A stretch of 64,000 nucleotides of DNA from Hofstenia miamia (Eukaryota > Xenacoelomorpha > Acoela). Below are positions 58,883 to 64,000 of the stretch, piece after piece; within the stretch, counting starts at the first letter, position 1; every line of letters begins with the position of its first letter. A program made the position numbers and the translations under genes. The notes beneath the pieces were generated by a model. It was given only the letters and a program-made list of their open reading frames with translations, made no database searches and was not told the origin of the DNA. Where the stretch lies: positions 1,400,219-1,464,218 of the forward strand of contig SCFE01000042.1 in the NCBI GenBank assembly GCA_004352715.1. The letters are read 5' to 3'.

Positions 58883-60049
58883 GAATTTTACAATTATAGT
58901 ACAAGCCTCTGCATTGAGCTCCTGGAAATTGAACTAACTACAATGACCTATTTCATCTCAAAATTTTCAAAATATAATTAACAAAAATTTACCAGCACAA
59001 ATATCTTTTGGAACTGATTCTGCATCAACGGGAAATATTCGGCAGGTTTGCTTATCTCCAACTTCAGAATCAAGCCATTCCTGACATGTAAAGACAAACT
59101 TCTGAACTCCGTTTTTATGTTCTCTTACTTCAACTCTTTCCAAATACCAAGTAGCAGGATTGCCTTCGCCAACGTGTCCAATTTGAATTTCTTTAAGTTT
59201 TCCGAGATAGAGAGCCTCGACTGCAAACTCATCTTCCTAAAAACTTTACGTAAGAAAATGATTAATCATAGATAAATTAATGAACTGCTGTCTAAAAAAT
59301 TATTCGCGAAAATTACATATTTCATATATTATTATATTGTATCATTGCTGCAAGTTTGCAAGTTTTATCATCAAATCATTTAAAATTTCTATTTACAAAT
59401 AAAAGATATCACAACATATTGAAGGAGTCAAAAAATTTTCGATTCAAATAATTTTCATGTTATCAAGAGAATATTCGTCCGATTTTTGTGAGCTAACATG
59501 ACTTAATAAGTCAAAAACTGAGTTTCATTGGCAAATATAACATCTTAGTTATCAAACGAATAATTAAAAAATTACGGATCCCATTGTGAACATAAGATTG
59601 TTTTGGGTTTGAGAGGGGTCAGTTGTTCTTCTCAAAAATCTTGTCCCTGTACTTCCGAATTCTCCTTTTATATCCACATAGACATCTGCAGCAGTACTGC
59701 CAGCAATTTCTTCGCCAGTCACGACGGTGACAAAATATGTGATTACTAAACATTGATAATAAGTTTTTTAGGGATTAAGTATTATATTTTTTTACTTTAA
59801 TTTATCAATTATGGAATTTTTGCCTTGTCTTAATAATTTTGAAAATATAATTTAATAGTACGCTTTCATGTTGTTATTCTTAAGTCTTCGCAGAAACATA
59901 TCCTCAGGTAACTCACGTGGTTTGTAAGATTCGCCTGGCCAATTTGGGGAAATTTCTTTGATCAAATCACCGCAACCTTGCTTTGTTGAAATCCAAGAAT
60001 TGACGTGATTATTGAATTGATCATTTGTTTCTGGGTTGTGCATTACAAT
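42517..60049 (-). CDS. loxhd1-like: LOXHD1-like multi-PLAT protein, 3' part of gene (9 exons)
   Basis: Nine minus-strand exons join in frame into 601 codons plus stop: 60049-59917, 59745-59576, 59236-58993, 58052-57895, 57093-57007, 56964-56829, 54953-54787, 45015-44496 and 42707-42517. All have GT donors and AG acceptors with matching phases. The product holds the end of one PLAT/LH2 domain (about residues 1-44), three whole PLAT domains (about 45-182, 183-309, 310-455) and a charged tail (455-601). Tandem PLAT domains without a catalytic lipoxygenase domain are the mark of LOXHD1, a hair-cell stereocilia protein in vertebrates; PLAT folds bind membranes or proteins. No start codon or signal peptide is seen: the 5' exons are outside the window. 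The 9.8-kb seventh intron is packed with mobile elements. Function in this animal is inferred from family only. Confidence 0.85.
42720..44480. other. intron 8 of the PLAT gene
   Basis: AT-rich. Open frames at 43909-44279 on the plus strand are AT-driven and show no family features. Confidence 0.5.
44496..45015 (-). CDS. loxhd1-like: PLAT gene exon 8: end of last PLAT domain and start of tail
   Basis: Acceptor TATTTAG, donor GTATGT. It codes AAKFKMEAVGLGAITSIVIG, HDSEEGVAWKVQDIYVKI, then CRRLKFLMAFALEKN and FRWLSIEEDDKRVEIEV. IGHD--EG--W---D--V and RWLS-EEDD are PLAT hallmarks. The stretch between them is longer than in the other units. A Lys/Pro/Asn-rich tail follows (NKRKTNRLPQTKVEKFKP). 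Phase 1 out. Confidence 0.88.
45678..46133. mobile_element. Harbinger-like MITE in intron 7
   Basis: It is flanked by TAA (45675-45677 and 46134-46136). The left end is AAGTGTGTTCCCACTGTCGA and the reversed right end AGGTGTGTTCCCACTATCGA, an inverted pair of over 25 bases continuing CTTTTATCA. Short inverted repeats (TTTATCAGGTGATAAA) recur inside. Three-base TAA targets are typical of PIF/Harbinger elements. Confidence 0.65.
45813..45892. repeat. 40-bp tandem repeat, two exact units
   Basis: Units 45813-45852 and 45853-45892 are identical. Each holds the palindrome TTTATCAGGTGATAAA. It lies inside the Harbinger-like MITE. Confidence 0.9.
46066..47066. repeat. 1-kb tandem duplication, copy 1
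   Basis: It matches 47172-48172 at a constant offset of 1106 bp with only a couple of base differences seen (for example GAACGTCAC against GAATGTCAC). Both copies begin inside the right end of the MITE. Confidence 0.85.
47172..48172. repeat. 1-kb tandem duplication, copy 2
   Basis: Second copy. The 105-bp spacer (47067-47171) is MITE-derived, with TTTATCAGCTGATAAA-type palindromes. Past 48172 the sequence continues into the retroelement, so copy 2 keeps the original right junction. Confidence 0.85.
48180..50770 (-). pseudogene. retroelement-associated open frames, unknown product
   Basis: Minus-strand frames at 50483-50767, 50251-50460, 48890-49084 and 48484-48813 follow a Ty3-type integrase on the same strand. 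They include a Ser/Thr-rich part (KSSAPTMSKRAGVKRTQ) and a Gln-rich, possibly coiled part (SLKSVQQNQNAAVDNLL). Position suggests a third ORF of the retroelement, but I see no domain I can name. Frames are broken throughout. Confidence 0.35.
50860..51578 (-). pseudogene. Ty3-type integrase, C-terminal part
   Basis: In shifting minus-strand frames, the part near 51.5 kb has an HHP-A-N block, then WQDVLSFM, then YGHEAPTPIGMLF, blocks found in the integrase core and its C-terminal side. Past 51.2 kb the frame 51185-50865 has KIGNHVYQFQPGI and FRSFEIKKVLPHNSNGK, resembling the GPF/Y end domain of Ty3/gypsy integrases. A (TA)n tract cuts off the upstream part. Stops make it inactive. Confidence 0.6.
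51581..51614. repeat. (TA)n microsatellite at an element junction
   Basis: Separates the minus-strand integrase remnant from a plus-strand LINE fragment. Confidence 0.9.
51615..52265 (+). pseudogene. LINE reverse transcriptase fragment
   Basis: The plus strand, with shifts, reads FHPICLTPVATHNFEKLLAP, then KSKRSTTDSVIYLVDWI, then EYYLYDRTQQTV and VSEGSPISQLLYNFYT, ending near an MLMTQ stretch where a frame change hides the DD box. These blocks are in reverse-transcriptase order. Clade unclear, probably Jockey-superfamily. Confidence 0.65.
52395..52990 (-). mobile_element. R4/Dong-like LINE fragment
   Basis: The minus-strand frame 52719-52528 reads MEKCVVSGCTELMLVGRTFL, then QKDPKKGSEASNFRPITCL. 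This matches the LINE at 19.5-22.6 kb and supplies the NFRPITCL block that copy lost. The left end matches its 21.04-21.14 kb part (ATATTCCAGGGAGACAGC on the minus strand). Confidence 0.75.
53060..54060 (+). pseudogene. Ty3-type RNase H and integrase remnant
   Basis: Plus-strand frames give EADASKHTSTSILTQ, EEALAIIECVKSWRNFL, LTTTDKKAASFNNN, then a shifted WCLELIEYDF and KQNISADALS. This is the RNase H order after a Ty3 reverse transcriptase. Weaker integrase-like codons follow to about 54.0 kb (TPYNPQRKGQI). Stops occur every 20-40 codons. It is on the strand opposite to the 50.9-51.6 kb integrase, so it comes from a separate insertion. Confidence 0.65.
54070..54780. other. intron 7, end next to exon 7
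   Basis: AT-rich non-coding DNA between the retroelement remnant and exon 7. Confidence 0.5.
54787..54953 (-). CDS. loxhd1-like: PLAT gene exon 7: start of last PLAT domain
   Basis: Acceptor TTTTAG, donor GTATAT. It codes SEYTVVIETDDRKLPKQ, then GYIMLKGEHGDSGRRLL and NVDYFKPKK. The GEHGDSGRRLL block is typical. The usual T-G-D start has become TDD and the AGTDA turn is replaced by a basic stretch. Phase 1 in, phase 0 out, into the 9.8-kb intron. Confidence 0.88.
54960..56820. other. intron 6 of the PLAT gene
   Basis: Minus-strand open frames at 55774-55977 and 55959-56243 are not flanked by splice sites that keep phase, and exon 6 joins exon 7 directly in frame. They may be remnants of an unrecognised mobile element (GFPGLRRTSSPYLTMNRIM). 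Confidence 0.45.
56829..56964 (-). CDS. loxhd1-like: PLAT gene exon 6: end of PLAT domain
   Basis: Acceptor TTTTAG, donor GTAAGC. It codes IEFHSLFALEMSEFICSRWL, then AVDKDICTLAREIPIS and ends DNVEDMDA. The F-C-RWLA-D-D------REI block closes the PLAT domain. Phase 0 in, phase 1 out. Confidence 0.88.
57007..57093 (-). CDS. loxhd1-like: PLAT gene exon 5: middle of PLAT domain
   Basis: An 87-base exon, phase 0 at both sides, acceptor ATTTAG, donor GTATGA. It codes NIGELKKIRVEHDNYG, then SWFLEK. The GELKKIRV-HDN-G---WFLEK block is strongly PLAT/LOXHD1-like. The following intron is only 42 bases. Confidence 0.88.
57579..57785. mobile_element. hAT-type MITE in intron 4
   Basis: An 8-bp repeat with one mismatch, ATGTAGTT at 57571-57578 and ATGTAATT at 57786-57793. 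The ends are CAGTGGCGTACGCAAGGG and, reversed, CAGGCGTGTACGCAGGAT. 207 bp, non-coding. A similar solo end lies near 27.3 kb. Confidence 0.75.
57895..58052 (-). CDS. loxhd1-like: PLAT gene exon 4: start of next PLAT domain
   Basis: Acceptor TTTTAG, donor GTAGGT. It codes GDYKLRVYTGSEDDAGTDAQ, then ITVTACGTKG and KHLFNKGCVDDFS. YKLRVYTG and AGTDA are near-diagnostic for PLAT/LH2. Phase 1 in. The frame of the next exon requires the donor GTAGGT rather than the GTTTCA four bases later. Confidence 0.88.
58219..58245. repeat. (TA)n microsatellite
   Basis: Pure TA repeat in intron 3 of the PLAT gene. Confidence 0.9.
58449..58468. repeat. (TA)n microsatellite
   Basis: Pure TA repeat in intron 3. 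Confidence 0.9.
58691..58882. repeat. duplicated TA-rich block with single-N join and LINE scrap
   Basis: TTTTGATCTTAGTAATATC and following bases occur at about 58697 and again at 58791, each followed by (TA)n (58741-58759 and 58835-58882). Between them lie 30 bases matching the R4-like LINE (ACTTTAACTTTTCTGTGATA) and one N at 58790. Likely a mis-assembly. Confidence 0.7.
58993..59236 (-). CDS. loxhd1-like: PLAT gene exon 3: second half of PLAT domain
   Basis: Acceptor TTTTAG, donor GTAAAT. It codes EDEFAVEALYLGKLKEIQIGH, WYLERVEVREHKNG, and KFVFTCQEWLDSEVGD. These are the LG-L--I-IGH, W-LE-V-V and F-C--WL blocks of PLAT. The residue after IGH is Val where Asp is usual. Phase 0 in, phase 1 out. 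Confidence 0.88.
59576..59745 (-). CDS. loxhd1-like: PLAT gene exon 2: first half of PLAT domain
   Basis: Acceptor GTTTAG, donor GTAATT. It codes ITYFVTVVTGEEIAG, then ADVYVDIKGEFGSTGTRFL and FTMGS. The VTVVTG opening and the G-(A/S)T---V-V-I-GE-G-TG-R-L pattern match the PLAT start. Enters in phase 1, leaves in phase 0. Confidence 0.85.
59917..60049 (-). CDS. loxhd1-like: PLAT gene exon 1 (first visible): end of a PLAT domain
   Basis: The acceptor is CTTTAG and the donor GTGAGT, so the open frame running on to a stop at 59852 is intron read-through. It codes IVMHNPETNDQF, then NSWISTKQGCGDLIKEI and SPNWPGESYKP. This is the last strand and W-(I/L)S--(E/K)GDG-I--E end of a PLAT domain. It starts in phase 0 and ends after one base of a codon (phase 1). 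Confidence 0.7.
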
Positions 60050-60062
60050 CTAAAGATATTAT

Positions 60063-60069
60063 TATATAT

Positions 60070-60139
<70 letters not shown>
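60063..60139. repeat. (TA)n microsatellite
   Basis: A long TA run with small interruptions, between the first visible PLAT exon and the LINE upstream. Confidence 0.9.
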
Positions 60140-60144
<5 letters not shown>

Positions 60145-60199
60145 CCAAAGTAATAAGTCCAATAGAATAGTAAGGAAAATCCCGATAAAATCACTTTCA

Positions 60200-61290
60200 T
60201 GCAATCAACATTTAATTTGATAACTATTGTTGCTTACACGTTCAGCACGATTTACCACAATTCGGATCTTCTTAATACCTTGTTCAGTCATCCCCAAAAA
60301 AGCGGTAAGCAATAGTAGAAAATGGTCAGGATGCAATATCTGAATATAGAATATAAATCATTTTCATTACAGACTGTATTCAAGCGTCTTAGAATAGTCA
60401 TTTTAGGAGTAATTCTTTTGCACACATTGTCGACACGGGTGCATCAGCTCAGCTTCCTATCCATGGTAACTCATAAAATCTTAACTGACTCCGTAATGTT
60501 GATTTTATCATGGAATGTTGGCAAAACTTGGTTGTTTTTAATACTGATTATTACTTGCTGAGATTTCTTGGTATTGAGAGTTAGTCCATTTTCAACACAA
60601 AAGTCCTGAATGCATTGGTAATCCGTGATATCCGAACGATGGAAGTTATTCATCAGCAAATTTGGTCAGAAAACTGATTTTACCTTCAAAATCAAACATG
60701 AAGAAAAAACAAAGGTCCAAACAAAACCTTGGATACTCCAATAGTAACTTCGAAGATGTCACTGCAAATACGAACTTAAATACATGAAAACATCGATCAG
60801 ATCAGTAACTGTTTATCCATTCACTGATGGAAACTGGAATGCCACAAGTTTCCATTTTATGAAGGAGCATTTCGTTGAGTACGGTGTCAAAGGTTTTGCT
60901 CATATCAAACACTTGTAACAAGACTTCTAAGATATTCGTAATGGGCTAAGCATCATTATAAGGGCTGTATTTTTGGAGTTCTCCCTTTGATAAGCAAACT
61001 GATTGGAATAAACACACAGGGAAGCCAAGGGAAAATTATCTTTGGTGCTATTGTTTCCATGGTTTTCGCTGGAACGGAATGTAAGGAAATTGGCTGAACA
61101 TCACTAAGGTTTGGGTAGGTCATTTTAAGGATCGGTAAACCGGAACTGTTTTGAGGCCTTTGGGAACGCAAAACCATTCACTTTGAATTAATTATGTTCG
61201 AAATTGACCCAGTTAAAAGATGCGCAGCTTCCTTATACAGTTTTTTAGAACACCGTCAGAACCAATGACATGCAGGGGATAAATATTTAA
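60200..61290 (-). mobile_element. Jockey/CR1-like LINE reverse transcriptase fragment
   Basis: Minus-strand pieces, in order: LKMTYPNLSDVQPISLHSVP near 61.1 kb, a YQRENSK-like block near 60.98 kb, CVENGLTLNTKKSQQVIISI near 60.58 kb, VDNVCKRITPKMTILRRL near 60.4 kb and GMTEQGIKKIRIVVNRAER near 60.27 kb. These are the early reverse-transcriptase, post-palm and C-terminal blocks of a LINE. Frames shift often. It sits in an intron 5' of the visible PLAT exons, in the same orientation. Confidence 0.7.
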
Positions 61291-61299
61291 GCATGTTTG

Positions 61300-61755
61300 A
61301 TTTTGGATTCAGATAACATAAGCTCTGCAAAAAATTCAAAACATAAACATTAGAAATTCACTAAATAACTTTAGTTTTACATTTTTAAAATATTTTTTGC
61401 AAATATCCTTGGATTTAACCAAATAACTGAAGTTTAAAAAAAACCCGACATTCCACCATTTACCATGCCTACGCACTGCTATGTTTCATTAAATGCCACT
61501 CTTTTTTATTTGACATACAAAATTTTGTTTTCGTACACTCGTAGGTTATCAATTATCGTTTTAATATGCCACGAAAGTGGGTCAAAATGAATTCAGCTCA
61601 ATAGTATTCAGAGTAGAAAGCATTGTGTCGCATATTTCCTTAGCTTATTGAAGCTGCTGCTTCCAATAAACGATCCTTTAGTAAGTTCAGAATCATCAAG
61701 AACTGCTTGAGATCAATGATAGGCTGACTGACTACAGGAACTTATGTTCTTATAT

Positions 61756-61794
<39 letters not shown>

Positions 61795-62610
61795 AAAGAA
61801 AAGTGCGAAATGTATAAAGTAAAAACAAAGGTTGCAATTGAAAAAGATGTAACCTGCTTTTATATACTGCATTTGCATGTAACATTTTCAATTGATTTGG
61901 AATTACTTATAATATTATTGGCAAGGCAATCAGAAGTCAACTAAGGTTTTGTACAAAATTTTTAGCAGAAACGTTTTTACCATTACCTTGGGATAATTAT
62001 GCTTTAATTTTAAAAGATGAAATTGTATACAATTGCACGAAATCATTGGAGCTTAATTGCTATGTATACAATGCAATCTTTAGATTAGCTTGCTATGTAA
62101 ATATATAAGTGTAGTATTCTTTGATTTTTACATTTTTGGTAATAAGAGTGAACCTACATTACGGAAAACTTTGATCACAAGAAGTTGAATTTCAAATGTA
62201 TGCATGTTTTTTCGTTGTTTTTCAAATGTGCCTAGTGCTCTAGTAGAGGCCATTTACGTCGTGTACGTTATCTTTGCATAAAAAGTCTGTTACATATTGA
62301 TTGCGCAAAAAAAGGAGCTAATATGGAAAATAATAAGCATAGGAAACTAATAAAGACAGAAAACCCATTCAAATTAGATTTTAGTTTAGATTTCTTCATC
62401 TTGAAAGCTACATGTGAGATAAATTATAGATAAAGGAATAATTCAGGTCAAGAACAAAGTAAACACGTACAAAACCAAATTAAGTAATCATGAATGCAGT
62501 TGAGCTTAAGTAACAGATTGGCGAGAGTTTTCGACTCATTTCTATCTCATCCCACAGGTGTTTTTGATCGTCCATTTTATCCGATTCTATTTATTAATCT
62601 GAAGTTATAG
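61300..62610. other. AT-rich DNA, no PLAT exon found
   Basis: I looked here for a minus-strand exon that would join PLAT exon 1 (phase 0 donor after a W-LEK-like block) and found none. A (TA)n tract lies at 61761-61792. Confidence 0.4.
61761..61792. repeat. (TA)n microsatellite
   Basis: Pure TA repeat. Confidence 0.9.
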
Positions 62611-62621
62611 ACTACCTAGAT

Positions 62622-63275
62622 CAGAGATTAAAATGAGGCGGGCAGCACATAGGGCAATGGTGGAGCAGGTCGAGGCGGGCATGGGGCAAGGTGACAAATG
62701 TGGGAGAAAAAAAATACTCTTCAGTTGGGAAGAACTGAATCAAAAAATTACCGATATTATAGATTGTAAATTTATTTGTCTTACATCAAAGTTGCCACTT
62801 TGATAAAATTTGCATTTTTACTTGAGAACTTTGAAAAATTAATTATCTTGGTGAAATCTCATTTTATTTAATAGTACTAGTAAGAACTTTTTGATTTAAT
62901 TTGTCGTCAACGGACTTTGCAATTGCATAAATATATTGCACAAAATAGCTTTATGAAATGCTTTATATAGAAAAGTTTAAAATGCATTTTGCTATCATGT
63001 TTTACTATGCATTCCCATTGGTAGTAATAGTAATTGGCTTTTGAAATTATGGCTCTCTACTTTCTAACCAGGAATTTATTCAAAATATTTGACAGTTGTG
63101 GTGTGGCACAGTGCTATCAAAATGGTCATATAAACAATATGGGGCAATAGCATATCGAGTTTAACAATTTGAAGCCGTGAAATATAAAGCATTGGGCAGA
63201 TGTCAACACATGAATTTTTAGCAAGGCACAAAGTCTGTGGGGCAGTTCAGAAAAACAATCTCACTTCCTTCTCTG
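62622..63275. mobile_element. hAT-type nonautonomous element
   Basis: An 8-bp repeat with one mismatch, ACCTAGAT at 62614-62621 and ACCTAAAT at 63276-63283. The ends are CAGAGATTAAAATGAG and, reversed, CAGAGAAGGAAGTGAG. GGGCA(A/G)-type motifs cluster near both ends (GGGCAGCACATAGGGCAATG on the left, ATGGGGCAATAG and TGGGGCAGTTC on the right), as hAT subterminal repeats do. Confidence 0.65.
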
Positions 63276-63289
63276 ACCTAAATATGATT

Positions 63290-64000
63290 TTGGTGCCTTT
63301 TATCAATATTTTTTACAGAGTTATTATATTTTCAATAATTTCAATGTATATTAACAGATTGTTTTTACTGCTCGTACTCAACAAACTATTCCATGCTCTA
63401 AATGTTGTATTGATTTTGTAGTTTTCCATACAACTTCAGTTTTTCTAGTGCATTGTTCTGTCTTAGCAACATATTGATTATTTGACTAAAAGTTGTAGGC
63501 TGATTGCGGGCCAAGGTAAAAAAATGTGGGTTGCGGCCGATTTATGAAAATCTATATGAGCTGTGTGTCGGCTCAAGCCAGTTTTCGTAACGTACGTAGG
63601 CTGCAGCCCATGGCTGGGAAAAAAATGTCTACATATTAGTATATGGAAACAAAAATGAACAAAATTTTGAAAGTATAAGTAATTTCCTTCTTGTACTGAA
63701 CAACCACAACCATTAATCTGTTAGTATCAAAGTAACGACAATTTTCAGGATTTTCTAGAATTAATCAAAATAATATGGGCAAGCCTTGAATAAATTACAA
63801 AAGAAAACTACTTCAGATTAGTAACGATTTATGCCTAACACTAAACCTAACAAATTTTTTTTTGTAACTAGACATAAAAAATATAAGAACACTATAAGAA
63901 CCTAATGTGTTAAAAGAAAAGATAGTATTGAGTATTCATTTAAAAGTGTTAGGTGCTACATGCGCTAAGGAGTGATATTTTCGTCTCTGCTTGTGTCTGT
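63290..64000. other. terminal flank, nothing firm
   Basis: A GC-richer patch at 63500-63620 has an 8-base direct repeat (GTAGGCTG at both sides) and may be another small element, but the ends do not pair clearly. Confidence 0.3.

Noticed and set aside
60238-60339. A possible PLAT exon (MTEQGIKKIRIVV) with in-phase splice sites next to exon 1
   Set aside because: It reads through as the C-terminal NRA-R block of the adjoining LINE, in order with that LINE's other blocks, so its likeness to the PLAT KKIRI block is chance.
63480-63620. Another hAT element flanked by GTAGGCTG
   Set aside because: An 8-base repeat is present but the inner ends are not inverted copies.
1-64000. CRISPR array, phage or bacterial operon
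   Set aside because: No regularly spaced repeats, no Shine-Dalgarno-led dense coding; introns and animal transposons throughout.

Overview
The window is AT-rich, intron-containing, transposon-dense nuclear DNA from an invertebrate-like animal. There are no operons or bacterial signals. Instead it holds small exons with GT/AG borders, LINEs, Ty3-type retroelement debris, Tc1/mariner and hAT DNA transposons, long (TA)n and (TAA)n tracts, and assembly gaps (205, 1000 and 19 N, plus five single N). The species cannot be named from sequence alone.

Two host genes are visible. The main one runs on the minus strand from about 60.05 kb to 42.52 kb. It is the 3' part of a LOXHD1-like gene made of tandem PLAT/LH2 domains. 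Nine exons join in frame into 601 codons plus stop, coding for the end of one PLAT domain, three whole PLAT domains and a charged, disordered C-terminal tail. Introns between domains are all phase 1 and introns inside domains all phase 0. Its 5' exons lie beyond the window or beyond a LINE inserted at 60.2-61.3 kb. The second gene is a single minus-strand exon at 8.42-8.72 kb coding for a small one-pass membrane segment that I do not recognise.

Layout: 0-4 kb, old LINE and hAT debris. 4.3-6.1 kb, a Tc1-like element with a symmetric IR/DR structure, split by a hAT element at its start codon. 7-11 kb, a two-copy dispersed repeat, the membrane exon, a (TA)n gap and a hAT element. 11.1-18.1 kb, a Jockey/CR1-like LINE (partly duplicated by assembly) beside a pogo-like element. 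18.2-18.9 kb, a mariner-like transposase remnant. 19.5-22.6 kb, an R4/Dong-like LINE with a restriction-like endonuclease, flanked by (TAA)n and headed by a tRNA-like sequence. 22.8-26.6 kb, a CR1-like LINE with a PHD-finger ORF1. 27-42 kb, mostly featureless AT-rich DNA with hAT and mariner nonautonomous elements and LINE scraps. 42.5-60 kb, the PLAT gene, whose 9.8-kb intron holds a Harbinger-like MITE, a 1-kb tandem duplication, Ty3-type integrase regions and LINE pieces. 60.2-64 kb, a LINE and another hAT element.

Eight hAT-type elements are bounded by 8-bp target duplications (six exact, two with 7 of 8 bases), found by eye. Nothing here proves a new molecular system. The most interesting items are the modular PLAT gene, the nested Tc1/hAT insertion, and the TAA-flanked LINE with a Pol III-like head.
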